Shown here in pieces: positions 45,401 to 54,724 of a stretch of 64,000 bases of DNA. Below the pieces are notes generated by a model that worked only from the letters and a program-made list of their open reading frames with translations, was not told the DNA's origin and made no database searches. The position numbers and the translations under genes are program-made. Within the stretch, counting starts at the first letter, position 1, and the number at the start of each line of letters is the position of its first letter. This DNA comes from Lepeophtheirus salmonis (taxonomy: Eukaryota > Arthropoda > Copepoda > Siphonostomatoida > Caligidae): contig NC_052134.2 in NCBI RefSeq assembly GCF_016086655.4, positions 13,330,001 to 13,394,000 on the forward strand, read 5' to 3'.

Positions 45401-46789
45401 ACCCAGGATATGTATGGATCAATCCACACAATAACAGCAAATCTCCTAGACACTCTCAACAACTCAGATATATCTCAAATTGAGTGTGATCCCATCACCC
45501 TTGAGAGTATTGCACGTGATCCTATCTTGGAAGAAATCGCTGAAGCATCTCGGAACGATCCCATCTTCCGCCTCTTAAAAGATAACATTTTGGGAAAAAT
45601 GGATAAACATAATATCAATCCTGTGCTAAAACCATACTCAAAGATTCTTCCCCATCTCACCATTGACGACGATCTCATCCTTTTCGGCGACAGAATCATC
45701 ATCCCACAATTGAAACGGGATCAAATCCTCCAACGACTACACTCCAGTCATCAGGGGACAGAAAAGACATTAAAACGGGCTCGCCAAACCATTTTTTGGC
45801 CTGGAATTACAGCTGATATACGTAACATTATTGAAGCTTGTGAAGAATGCCAAACTCGTCGATCTCTACCCAAGGAACCTTTGAAATCGGACCCTGCCCC
45901 TAGAGATGTTTTCCAGGAGATTGCAACCGATTTTTTTTTTTTTTTTGAAGTCAGAGGAAAGCACTATTTAGCAATAGTCGACCGATACTCCAACTTTCTG
46001 CTCGTTCACAAATTTTCGTCAGCACCAACATCTAAGTCTCTTATCAGCAGCCTCCTCCACCACATCGCCACCTTCGGTAGACCGTTAAGAATTTTTTCAG
46101 ACGGAGGACTTCAATTTACAGCAGCAGAAACACAAAACTTCTTCGCTCGCTGGGGTATTGCACATAGATTATCATCACCACACTTCCCTCAATCCAACGG
46201 ACTAGCAGAATCCGCCGTTAAATCAATTAAGGCTCTGCTCCTTAAAACTGGGAATACTGAATCTGAAGCCTTTCAGGAGGGGCTGCTCGAATTAAGAAAC
46301 ACACCTCTACGACATGGCTCACTGTCCCCATCCCAAATCGTCTTTGGAAGACCAATGAGATCAAGACTCCCTGCTCACAATTTATCACTTGCCGAGGATT
46401 GGCAGGAACGCCTCAACGAACACGACCGCCACATCGCCAAGCAACATGAATATGCAAAGAACCACTACAACAAGACATCAAATGAGCTTAAACCCATCCC
46501 TATTGGCTCCAAAGTCTGGATCCAGGATCCAACTTCCAAAATATGGGATCGGACAGCCACTGTTCAAGGCAAGAAACAAGATAGAGAATATCTTCTCCTG
46601 CTTCCATCGGGCAGAACACTATGTAGAAACCGACGCTTCATCCGGATTCTCCGAACTCGCGAGGACATAATTACAACGCCTCAATGCGAAAGTACGCTCA
46701 AGGATAACAGCCAAACTGACGAGCCTTCGAACCCACAACGACCTAAAAGATTAAGATTCGCTCCAATCAAATTTACCCCTTCGGATTGA
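42473..46789 (+). CDS. Gypsy gag-pol polyprotein, 1438 codons
   Basis: A single open frame carries all catalytic domains in Ty3 order. Gag capsid-like region is residues about 60-260 (IEKLPDTANFRQFRHW, YWFTLKDMADEAELC). A double zinc knuckle lies at about 272-308 (CRNCGKIHS..CNSCNKKGHFASMC), and the protease DSGASAN at about 359. RT spans about 560-760 with TLDATSGYHQIPLHP and VVDDIILY at about 695. RNase H has MIQTDAS (about 840), MVELELLAAVWAL and ITDHQPL (about 910). The integrase HHCC zinc site starts at about 1089 (H..H..C..C). The catalytic triad is TD (about 1152), SDGGLQF (about 1209) and AESAVK (about 1245), with exactly 35 residues between the last two (D35E). A GPY/F-like tail (YLLLLPSGRTLCRNRRFIRI) follows. 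Codon use is richer in C than neighbouring DNA, as expected of a recent arrival. The only oddity is a run of five Phe beside the first integrase Asp. The true start is probably upstream (42091). Confidence 0.93.
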   Translation: MASQPTATTLSPAAVVFSPTCSAAPSASSTPPTTQPPNTSSHAQTRGSATITSNKTFRVSEIEKLPDTANFRQFRHWRDNRNASSRAQNFASFPREQQIWTFLSALGTHGKQILEYSYKIDFESSDLTVNILIEHLHHYYRGKSSKVVAEVNFIKRKQIPGESFDKYWFTLKDMADEAELCNHCRDAQIVRQIVVWIRDNDTKVALEEESTFPTLDRAIAICRAKESANRSSSKISNTQIQHVQTRPRSRSFGRSKISTNRSSSSNTDGSKQSCRNCGKIHSPSKQVCPANGQNCNSCNKKGHFASMCRSSKVSSVYVTNIDKQSSESRSNKFCDLRSITAHFFSMNGISLGSRKNVLPDSGASANLISTQNAERLGFNINTGRKPEGQLTAANNLSINIIGEMKVKIKYHDIMTPITFQVSNEYQGTLLSLDTSIALKIIHPEFPVPIVSVRNVQMSRPVFEVLHVNGDSFESTPATTTSHHSEAPVHKNQNIPEAGEESIFATKESLLREYSDVFDGEKHLKVMDGPPMVIHLKPNATPFKVRGPRPIPLPLRERVKKMLDDLESRGVIQKISKPTEWVHPMSVVAKGEKLRLTVDLRKLNEHVRRPEHPITSPKNAVSNIPPNAKIFTTLDATSGYHQIPLHPSSQDITTFITPWGRYKHLRATMGLSSAGDEYNRRGDEALAGIDNMEKVVDDIILYDSSMHLHEQNVRKLLDRCRDTGITLNPKKFHYGQTEVKFAGFRVTSQGIQADPEKIKAIAQFPTPKNISDLRSFLGLVEQLAGFSDTVSAKFMPLRPLLSPKNPYIWTEDHLRAFEEVKKCLVSPPILTTFDPKRDTMIQTDASRLNGLGYILLQKDEQDVWKLIECGSRFVTETEARYAMVELELLAAVWALRKCHSYLFGLPEFTLITDHQPLVTIINKKTLDAVDNTRIQRLKSYLTPYDFKTVWKRGKDNRMADALSRSPVDKPTQGDDDFTQDMYGSIHTITANLLDTLNNSDISQIECDPITLESIARDPILEEIAEASRNDPIFRLLKDNILGKMDKHNINPVLKPYSKILPHLTIDDDLILFGDRIIIPQLKRDQILQRLHSSHQGTEKTLKRARQTIFWPGITADIRNIIEACEECQTRRSLPKEPLKSDPAPRDVFQEIATDFFFFFEVRGKHYLAIVDRYSNFLLVHKFSSAPTSKSLISSLLHHIATFGRPLRIFSDGGLQFTAAETQNFFARWGIAHRLSSPHFPQSNGLAESAVKSIKALLLKTGNTESEAFQEGLLELRNTPLRHGSLSPSQIVFGRPMRSRLPAHNLSLAEDWQERLNEHDRHIAKQHEYAKNHYNKTSNELKPIPIGSKVWIQDPTSKIWDRTATVQGKKQDREYLLLLPSGRTLCRNRRFIRILRTREDIITTPQCESTLKDNSQTDEPSNPQRPKRLRFAPIKFTPSD

Positions 46790-46800
46790 CTCAGGGCTCG

Positions 46801-46808
46801 AAAGGGGG
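46801..46808 (+). other. Polypurine tract
   Basis: AAAGGGGG abuts the 3' LTR (TGTGAGG from 46809), the expected plus-strand priming site. Confidence 0.75.
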
Positions 46809-47041
46809 TGTGAGGATAGACGTTAAGAGCTCGGCTCGTGAGCTATCGCCTCATCCCTATTTATACGACGCTCTGACGTCAGAGAACATCTCTGACGATG
46901 ACTAGAACATTCTATCAGTATTCATTAGTATTATTATTGTGTTATAAGTAAAGAGATGTACACGTGAGAAATTAGAGAATAAATACCTATTAATTACATA
47001 AGATTACGTTATATTATTTAATCGATCTTATGGTAATCCCA
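46809..47041 (+). repeat. 3' LTR
   Basis: Same 233 bp as the 5' LTR with three base differences (A/G near the start, C/T in CTAT.AATT, T/C in TAAT.GATC). It carries its own copies of the TATTTATA box and the CTCTGACGTCAGAG palindrome. Confidence 0.93.
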
Positions 47042-47438
47042 CGAACGAATCACTCATGCAACGGAGTGGTTTCAGTACGGAAAGATCCGGAGCTTGATGA
47101 CCCGGTCTTGACTAAAACACTGAAAAGTTGAACTCAAATACAGCTCTGAAGATTGGATCTTTACTCTTTTCTTTAATTCTAAATTTGTATAAACTATTTA
47201 GAATGAGTAATTTATAATTATTTATGGAATATGAAAGGAATCTATAATGAAGGTGCAAAATTATTATTGAGAATTATGAATATAGATAGATATGAGTATA
47301 ATATTAAAAATAAGTATTAGTATTTGGTTTCTATTTATATTGCACTATGTAGGCTTTATTGATGATAAGCTCGACAACAATTGTAGCGGCCTAATTCATC
47401 AATACAGATTTAAGTTTAATAATTTTCTTTCCTTAGAC

Positions 47439-47636
47439 CAGGGACTCTCAACCTTTTTTTTTGTGATGTACCACTTGTAAAATATTTATTTAACCCAAGA
47501 ACCCCCTTGCCAGCAAAAAATTTGTTTAACTTCAGTGATGTACCAATTGTAAATTATTCTTTCAAAATCTCAAGTACCACCTGAAGTGCCTCCAAGTACA
47601 TCAAGGGGTACGCGTACCCCAATTTGAGAACCACTG
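47439..47636. mobile_element. hAT-type MITE with perfect 8-bp target duplication
   Basis: The 198-bp element is flanked by identical CCTTAGAC at 47431-47438 and 47637-47644. The ends are CAGGGACTCTCAA and, inverted, CAGTGGTTCTCAA, matching short hAT TIRs. The interior has GATGTACCA.TTGTAAA repeated twice and the palindrome GGGGTACGCGTACCCC near the right end. Non-coding, so it must have been moved in trans. Confidence 0.88.
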
Positions 47637-47644
47637 CCTTAGAC

Positions 47645-48975
47645 GAGACTACAGGTAGATCCGGACATTACATATATTACGTAGCATGAGGACTCGAACT
47701 TTGCCTGAAAATTGAATACTTTCCTTTTGGAATTGTATGTCCATTGAATTTTAGAATAAATACGCTTTAAAAAATTAAATTACCTAAATTATACGCATTA
47801 TACTTTATATAAATGGAAATGTGTATAAATTTTATCTTGAATTAAGGAAGAGAAGCTACAAAATTACTATAAGTCATATATATAATTTCGGTCATATCCA
47901 TCAAAATTATATATTTAAACAAATTGAGTTGTCTTTTTTTGGGCCTTGATGGTGACGATGTATTTGTTCTTTGACGTCCTACATAATGTGGAATCCAATA
48001 CTTGGTAATATCAATTTTTTAATTACGAAGCTAATATGATTTCAATTACTTAAAGAAATTAAAGGAAATGGCAGTTTAGTTTTGTATGCTAATATCAAGG
48101 ATCCATATTGTCAACCCGTTCCATGTCTTTATAGAGAGCATTACCTTTTTAAGACACAAATGATCCAGGACTAGATCCAGTAAATGAATCACATCAAATA
48201 TTTTCATACTTTTCAAGTTAATGGCTCTTCAAAAGATGTCAAATAGTGTGATAGAAAACTGCGAAGTACGTACTACTAATTTACAGTGTAGAAGTCTCGT
48301 TTAAAGTCATTAGACACAGAAAGATATGTCGTTGTTTCGATAATGCCAAATTAGCCAAGAATCTATATATAGGATGTCAGAGGCTAGTGTATTCAATGTC
48401 ATAAATCTTAATTGGACAATTTCATCTATTTTTATTCGATCTCCAATATTTATCATTGTGTTAAGTATAAAAATCATCAAGTGTTAAATTCTATTAATAA
48501 TTAATAAAAAATGATGTCAAAGTACTCAATTCATTAATATTAAATAATGATTATTAAGAATAACGTAAATTCCAGATATTATGTTATATAAACTTCCAGA
48601 TATTTTTTGCTGAGACAACTTTCATAATTCCTTTGGAAAACAATTAGATATCTCCTTGTGATGTTGAAAAATCATTGTTGAATGGCTAGAACATAAGAGA
48701 AAAGTATCAAATTTACATATTTTAGAAATGATTAAGACATTAAGTCAATTATTTTATACTTTTTTGAAAATCTTTTAGGTTCTATGTCTAATTTGAATTT
48801 GACACTTGGATCACGAATCTGTAATTAATTGCCTATTTTAAATAGATCTCAATTTTATCAAGATAAAAATTACTCGAGGGATATTGGATTAACTTAATAG
48901 TATTTATTGAAAATTCTATGGGTTACAAACTTATATTTGTATTTCTACATAATGATCAGACTGTTTTAAAAATAC
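47645..48975. other. AT-rich interval, nothing recognised
   Basis: No frame or repeat that I can support; random AT-rich composition. Confidence 0.45.
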
Positions 48976-48983
48976 AAACGCTA

Positions 48984-49823
48984 GGGTGTCCCAATGCATT
49001 TGATGGTCGTTTGAATAGTCCGTGTAAACAGCGAGATGGCACGTATTGATGTTATGTTTATTTAGTAGCATCTTTTGGAAGAACACACACCAACTTTTAG
49101 CCAGATCAGTCAATTTATTTCTGTTTGACATTCGTTTGAATCGAGCAAGTGGAGTGATTTTCAAAAATCGATGAAAACAAATTATTACGTGTGTTGATTA
49201 AATGAATTTATGAAAGACAAAACACCTCAGGAGACTATAAAGAAGCTTTATAAATCTTATAGTAGACTCTGCACCTTCGATGAGGACAGTATCAAAGTGG
49301 TTTCAAAATTTTCGGAGTGGACATATGGGCACAAGCGACGCTGAACCTTCTGGAAACCCTGTTAAGATTTCTACTCCAAAAATGCATGATGTGGTAATGA
49401 ATGACAGACGAGTGAATGTGCATGAGATTACTAGATGCTGTGGGTATCTCGAGTTGGAACCCTATTTCCATTAATTTTGCGACCGAAATTGCTGAAGTGT
49501 AAGCCTCTGCATTACCGTTATGGAAAATGACATTTTTTTGGGCCAATCATGACCGTTTTCTTAAAGCTCAGTTTTCAAACGGTGCAATAACCATGAATGA
49601 TATATACCTGTAATAGTTTAATCCCTTTTTAGATAATCGATGAGGATTATTCCTTGGGAATCCAAAAGACAGTTGCCATAATCTTTCCAGCCGATTCCTC
49701 GATTCAAACAAATGCCAAATAGAAAGAAATATACTGATCTGGCTGAAAGTAAGTTCTTCCAAAGGATGCTAATAACCTCGATACACGCCATTAGTGCCAT
49801 CTCTCGGACTTTTCAAACACCCT
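48984..49823. mobile_element. Scrambled mellifera-type mariner with long inverted terminal segments
   Basis: Ends GGGTGTCCC (after TA at 48982-48983) and AAACACCC (about 49823). The terminal 150-180 bp are inverted copies: the minus strand from about 49160 and the plus strand from about 49690 share CGATTCAAAC.AATG.CAAA, ACTGATCTGGCT.AAAGT and TTCTTCCAAA.GATGCTA. Inside, the plus strand 49205-49445 encodes the DNA-binding half (MKDKTPQETIKKLYKSYSRL, SKWFQNFRSGHMGTSDAE, VVMNDRRVNVHEITRCCG). The minus strand about 49690-49450 encodes catalytic parts (LLDSQGIILIDYL, QKNVIFHNGNAEAYTS, ISVAKLMEIGFQL), where the usual HHDNA is HNGNA, so the second Asp is lost. The two halves meet head-on, implying an internal inversion with deletion. 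Confidence 0.7.
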
Positions 49824-49834
49824 CGTTTAATAGA

Positions 49835-50510
49835 ATTTTTTTATTCTCAAAAATTTATATTGCATCCATCCACCCATTTTTTTTTTATTTGATCTCAGCT
49901 ACTCAAATATGAAAAAGAAAAAAATCCCTAGGACAACGATAACAGGTGCCTAATAGAGCTTAAAGTCAATTCGATGACATCGTAGGGTGGACCGGGGAAT
50001 TTACATTCAAATGAAGATTACACAAAAAGTACTTATCATATATGTATTTTGACTCGTTATACTATTATTAAATAGATGTATGTGTGTTTTGTAGAACTTT
50101 GAGCGGTCTAATTTGAAGTCTATTTCAGTCATTCAGTAAAATGTGTTTAAACTTTCTCCGGTCTACTCTACTCTATATAAATGGATGATGGTGAGTTTAT
50201 TTTTCAGAATTGATAAATAAAAGGAATCTATTACCTTTTACTAGGATTATTTTTACTTAAATAACACAATAAATAAATGTATTTGGAAATATATTTTTTA
50301 TTTCGCAGTCAGGTGCTTTTACTCCTCATCCGCTATAATTAAACAATGGAAGTCTTTCATCAACTTAAAAGCTCTCTCAGCCGTATTATTAACTGCTTTA
50401 AAGCATTGATGATTTTTTCAGGCTTCAGTAATTTAATGGGATACCCTAATCAACACATATCGACCAAAATTAATATTGACACTAATCGGTAAGTTTTGCA
50501 AATAAACATA
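49835..50510. other. AT-rich interval, nothing recognised
   Basis: No supported gene or repeat before the A/T-stutter repeat starts near 50515. Confidence 0.4.
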
Positions 50511-50514
50511 GTAA

Positions 50515-50960
50515 GGATTGTCTGCAGGGGATGGGCTGGAGGGGTGAAGTCCCCCAAAATTAAAGAATTTTGGCTTTAAAAAAAATAAAATATTATAATT
50601 TTTTTTTCGAAAAATTTATTATTTGAAATTTTTTTACTGTTCCATTTTTTTTCCAAAGAATTAAATTTTTTGAGTATGACAATGAATTTTTGAAATTTTT
50701 TGGGAAAAAATTTACTAATTTGTCATTAACTGTGGAATTTCTTACAAAAAATTGAATATTTTTTGTGAATAATGGTGGACTTTTGAAACTTTTTCCCAAA
50801 AATTTAATTTTCAGAAATATTTAATTTTTTGTGAACAGCTGTGAATTTTTCTTAAAAAAATTTGAAATTAGAAATTTAATTTTTAAATTTTTTTTTGAAA
50901 AAATTATCCCCCAAAAAAAAAAAAAAAAATATATAATCCTGCAGGCCACCCTTATAGCCT
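50515..50960 (+). repeat. A/T-stutter dispersed repeat (longest copy)
   Basis: Begins GGGGATGGGCTGGAGGGGTG and CCCCCAAAATTAA, then eight or more imperfect units of roughly 40-60 bp of the form GAATTTTTGAAATTTTTT.GG/CCAAAAAATTTAATTTTTTG with GTGAACAGCTGTGAATTT links. Related to 11940-12235 (inverted) and 26585-26830. Confidence 0.6.
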
Positions 50961-51339
50961 AAAGAATTGGGGTCTTAAAATTAAAATAAGTTTTGTCTTA
51001 TATTAAATTTTTAAAATAATTTTTTTAGTAGGCCTTAAAATTGATTCTCTGTGTACATGGTGGGGATTTTCAATCCGGAACAAGTTTAGGCACCATTTTG
51101 ACACACCTGAGATCTTTGTTTAATACAGTCTAATTATCAAATTCAATTGACAACACTGTATAGGAAAAACAAACACAATACTAGAAATGTCCTCCAAATA
51201 AGACCATCCTCCTTTTACCATTATTGTGTACCTCCATGGCGGATACACGCCCAAGGACGCAATAGATAATGATGCTATTGAGCTTAAATTTATGTTTTGA
51301 CTCAGTATCATTCTATAATCTAAAAATTTGTGCAAATCA

Positions 51340-51640
51340 ATTAATTAGAATGGGATGTATTCCAGAAAAAAACACTTTTAGGACCATTATGTTTTGCAAG
51401 GGAGATGCACCTCCTAGCACGCCGGATCTGAAGATTTTGATCACAATGTGTTGGAGAATCTTTGACAGAGTGTCAAATAAACGTGCACATACCACTGTTG
51501 AAACCTTGTGGGCTTCCATTCTAGAGGCAGTGGCCAACATGGACTAGGAATTCATCATCAAACCCTGTAGCAGATTCAGGCCCAGGTTGGAGACTGGTGT
51601 TGAAGCTGAAGGATGTTGGCCTTGAGTGATTGACCTCACT
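51340..51640 (+). pseudogene. Tc1/maT-like transposase C-terminal fragment
   Basis: The plus frame contains STPDLKILITMCWRIFDRVS (third Asp region, with the final Asp lost), NKRAHTTVETLWASILEAVA, a stop after NMD, then EFIIKPCSRFRPRLETGVEA EG. The last block is the typical terminus (C..FRPRLE..VEAEGG). The N-terminal and central domains are missing. Confidence 0.7.
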
Positions 51641-51644
51641 ATGA

Positions 51645-52250
51645 CCACTACATGACAAAGCAAATGATTTTTGAAATTCTGAATGAATTGTGGGAAATAA
51701 ATTGTAAAATACATTATCCTTCAAATTTCCAGACGTCAAATCCCCACCCTTTATATTTGTATCGAAGCTTTCTTTTGTACCTTCATTTAGATAGGAAAAA
51801 AATCCTTTAAAATTTTATAATTTAATACGAAAAGTTTGACATATTTTTTTTCTTTTGAATGATTTCTCTAACGAATATACAGTCAAATGTATAAAATTGA
51901 TACAACTTACACAGTCTTATAGACCATAATATTAAGATATTTTAAAAACAATTTTATAACTTTGAAAGCCGAAGAGTTATGAACCATAAACTAAAATACA
52001 TCCATTAGAACCCCAAACCAACCAACCTTATTTAATATATAATAAGTTTATTATATACAAATAGTTAGATACTTTATATTAAATGTGTAGGGCAAGAGTT
52101 TTCCAACCTCGGGATCCCCAAATCTTGGAAACACCGACAAATATATCTAGTACCATAATAAATAAATATGAAATAGTTCAATGATTGATACTGTTGTAAC
52201 TATTTAATTATTCGGGTATATAAGAAATTGACAAAACAAAGGAAAATACA
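51645..52250. other. Intergenic region 3' of the astacin gene
   Basis: AT-rich. GTTTTCCAACCTCGGGATCCCC near 52100 resembles a hAT-type terminus but no partner was found. A possible polyadenylation signal for the astacin gene (ATTAAA, minus strand) lies at 52203-52208. Confidence 0.4.
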
Positions 52251-52257
52251 TTCCAAA

Positions 52258-53661
52258 TTAACACTTTCTACATGTTTTTTGACAAAATCTCTTGATGAAA
52301 TAATATCTACAATATCCACTAAGTCTACTGCAGACCACATCACCAAGATCATTCTCACAAACTAAACAATGAAAATAAAAGGAATGAAAGTCTAATATAA
52401 AGTAAAATGATAAGTTACATACCACAATTGAAACATGTCTTTTTACAATATCTATTAATGTAGCTATGTCTTCCACAGTAGTTCTTATAGTACTTACAAT
52501 ACCTAAATGTGTCAACACAAGCTGCAAAGAAAGAAAGAAATAACTTTTTTAATTATTTTTAAAATATGGGAAATAGTACTCACGTTTAGAAGTAGAAGGT
52601 GCTGGAGTTGTAGGGACTGGAGATGGGGATGTAGGGGCTGGAGATGTGGTTGTAGGGGCTGGAGTTGTGGTTGTACGGGCTGGAGTTGTGGTTGTAGGGG
52701 CTGGAGTTGTATTAGAATCTGTAGCATCATTTTGGCAATCATAGGCTAGTTTGGTCTTTTGAATATCCAAACTGCTCATTCCGCTTCTGTTAGGAATTTG
52801 AGCAGTTGTGGACTTTTTCAATGAAATTGTGTCTTTATTATTCCTTGAAAAGCTAGGTAGAAAATAATATTAGAGTATAATGTTATCGACTATTAAAGTT
52901 TTAAAAAGGAAACTAACAATCTAAGTCCATAGTGCATAACGGATCCATAATCGTAGTCCAATCCAAAGGTTGCCGCTCTAAATCCTGCAATGCAATTGTC
53001 ATATTGATCAATGCCTACACTTCCACAGTATCGAATCGTAGCAGGCTCATTCTCTCCAAGAGCTCTCCAAAAGTTAGGATAGGCTGCAGTATCTATATTT
53101 TCCCAGTTGATTTTAACATATTGGTCTCGATCAGGCCTTGTTTGTTCATGAGAAAATCCAAGGATGTGGAGCAACTCATGAGTAATAATGCCCAAAATCT
53201 TATTTATCCAAAATCAAAGTTATTGTCAATAGTAGTTTTTTACATAATGAAAATCGTCATACCACACAGCCATTACTCTGTAAATGAAGTTTACTTATGC
53301 TTCTCCTACTATTGTAGCCAAGATTAGCATAGCATCCACTTTCACCAGTGAAGATATCTACATAATTTGTTTGATTTGTTCTTTCAACAAAGTTGACACA
53401 TGTTCGATCCGAAATGTGTTTAATAGCATCCATGATAGTTTGTCGTTGACTTGAAGTGAAATTTGAGCTAATTATGTATGGTACAATTCCATTGGGCCAT
53501 CGATTGCTTCGTCCTCCAATAAAGTTCCTCGAATACATAGCGGCTCTATCGTAAGCACCCAACAAGACTTTGCAGCTGCCCTCGTCGGAAACATTTCCCC
53601 CACTCAAATAAATTGTTAAGAGGATTTGAAATAATACAATTGCTATGAACAATTTTCCCAT
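52258..53661 (-). CDS. Secreted astacin-family zinc metalloprotease with two ShKT domains, 5 exons
   Basis: Exons on the minus strand: 53661-53263, 53198-52918, 52852-52584, 52521-52423, 52361-52258. All introns are GT..AG and 61-65 bp except one of 62 and the second at 65. The frame is continuous: 1152 bp, 383 residues. The start (MGKLFIAIVLFQILLTIYLS) is a signal peptide; a short prosegment precedes RWPNGIVPYIIS, the mature astacin start. The zinc site HELLHILGFSHE spans exon 2 (three His and the catalytic Glu), and YDYGSVMHYG is the Met-turn with its Tyr. Cys pairs typical of astacins are present. After the catalytic domain (ending KLAYDCQN) comes a Thr/Pro linker of about 45 residues, then two ShKT modules of about 33 residues, one per exon: CVDTFRYCKYYKNYCGRH..C..C..C and CENDLGDVVCSRLSGYCRYY..C..C..C, each with six Cys. 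Exported endopeptidase, likely digestive, moulting or host-interaction role (inference). No defects seen. Confidence 0.92.
52605..52715. repeat. Imperfect 24-bp minisatellite coding the Thr/Pro linker
   Basis: About four to five units of GGGGCTGGAG.TGTGGTTGTA (plus strand) encode repeated TTTPAPT/R on the minus strand within exon 3 of the astacin gene. Copy number changes would keep the frame. Confidence 0.8.
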
Positions 53662-53703
53662 GTTTAAAAACCTAATGATGCTATAATAGACATTCAGCAT
53701 GAA

Positions 53704-53711
53704 TATATATA
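53704..53711 (-). promoter_or_regulatory. Candidate TATA box of the astacin gene
   Basis: TATATATA lies 43 bp upstream of the start codon on the minus strand, a suitable distance for a short 5' leader. In AT-rich DNA such matches are common, so this is tentative. Confidence 0.35.
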
Positions 53712-53719
53712 CATTTAAT

Positions 53720-54285
53720 CTTCTTTGTGAGATGTTTTTACACTTGTTTTTGAAATAATAAAATATTACAAGAATAGAAATTATCGAAAATGTATAGATG
53801 TATAAATGTAAACGCATAAATAGATTTGTGATGAGTGTATCTCATTTGGATTCCTTTAACAGCTTCTAATATAATTCATATTCTTTTTTAGAATTGTCAT
53901 TATTAATATGCCACATCTCTTCATTTATTCTTATTTTTAAATAAATGGTGCTGCAAAAAATATTTATATTTTTTAGTCATTCATTGAGTAAGTAAATTTG
54001 TCTATAATCAAAATTTAGTTTTAAAAAGAAAATTTAATTACCTTTGGCATTTAGATAGATTTGTAAAAAAAAAAAATCATCGGAGACGAGACTTTTTATG
54101 TTGTTATTTTCCAAAGGTGTTATCATTATTCTATATTTCTTGAGGAGGGAACATTCAAGTATAAAGTGTGTATAATTTATTGACATCTGAATGAATAACA
54201 TATTTATGGTTGATGTCATCTTGTCACTTATTTGATAACTTCTTACATGGAATTTTCTGGTGCTTCTGTAAACTTCAAACATAAA
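53720..54285. other. Upstream intergenic region of the astacin gene
   Basis: AT-rich, with an 82-codon minus frame at 54034-54282 of no recognised family. No further regulatory element can be supported. Confidence 0.35.
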
Positions 54286-54291
54286 TTTATA

Positions 54292-54463
54292 CAGGGTGGT
54301 CCAAAAGAGTTGGGGAAATCTTTAAAGGCCTAGTACGAACAAATTAGATGTGGTAAAACAATATTTTTTAATAATTTGAAAGCTACATTTAATGAAATTT
54401 AGTTATTTATAATAAAATCCATCTCTCCTGATAACCTCAGCCACACGGATCTGGACCACCCTG
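54292..54463. mobile_element. Tc1/mariner MITE, 172 bp
   Basis: Ends CAGGGTGGTCCA and, inverted, CAGGGTGGTCCA (perfect 12 bp), flanked by TA at 54290-54291 and 54464-54465. The minus strand near the right end reads IRVAEVIRRDGFYYK, resembling the last residues of a transposase, so it is probably an extreme internal deletion of a Tc1-like element. Confidence 0.85.
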
Positions 54464-54724
54464 TATGTATGTATCAGAGACATAAAGAACTTGTGACGTT
54501 GTATAACACGGTATACCAATTCAAATATATCCGAATTTTTCTTTGTTTCCTAAATTAAAATTTTTTTTTTTTACAAAAAAGCCTCTTATTTTTGGACTAA
54601 CCTATTTTAAACAAAGTTTTAAATAAATTGTTCAATATTCCTTTTAAGTGACTTCTTTTTAGATAACAGATATATATTTTTTTTTTAAAGATTACTATTA
54701 CTAATACTATAAATGTTAATTGTC

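Larger units (their letters stand above)
41779..47041 (+). mobile_element. Young Gypsy (Ty3-like) LTR retrotransposon
   Basis: Two 233-bp LTRs (TGTGAGG..ATCCCA) differ at three positions by eye (about 98.7% identical) and enclose a primer-binding-site-like TGGCGCAGTC, a gag start, a 1438-codon gag-pol frame and a polypurine tract (AAAGGGGG) directly before the 3' LTR. Total 5263 bp. The 5-bp sequences outside the LTRs (ATATC left, CGAAC right) do not match, so no target duplication is preserved. Confidence 0.93.

Noticed and set aside
52507..52749. Trp/Arg/Cys/Gly-rich 80-codon plus-strand frame as a novel repeat protein
   Set aside because: It is the antisense of the Thr/Pro linker minisatellite in exon 3 of the astacin gene.
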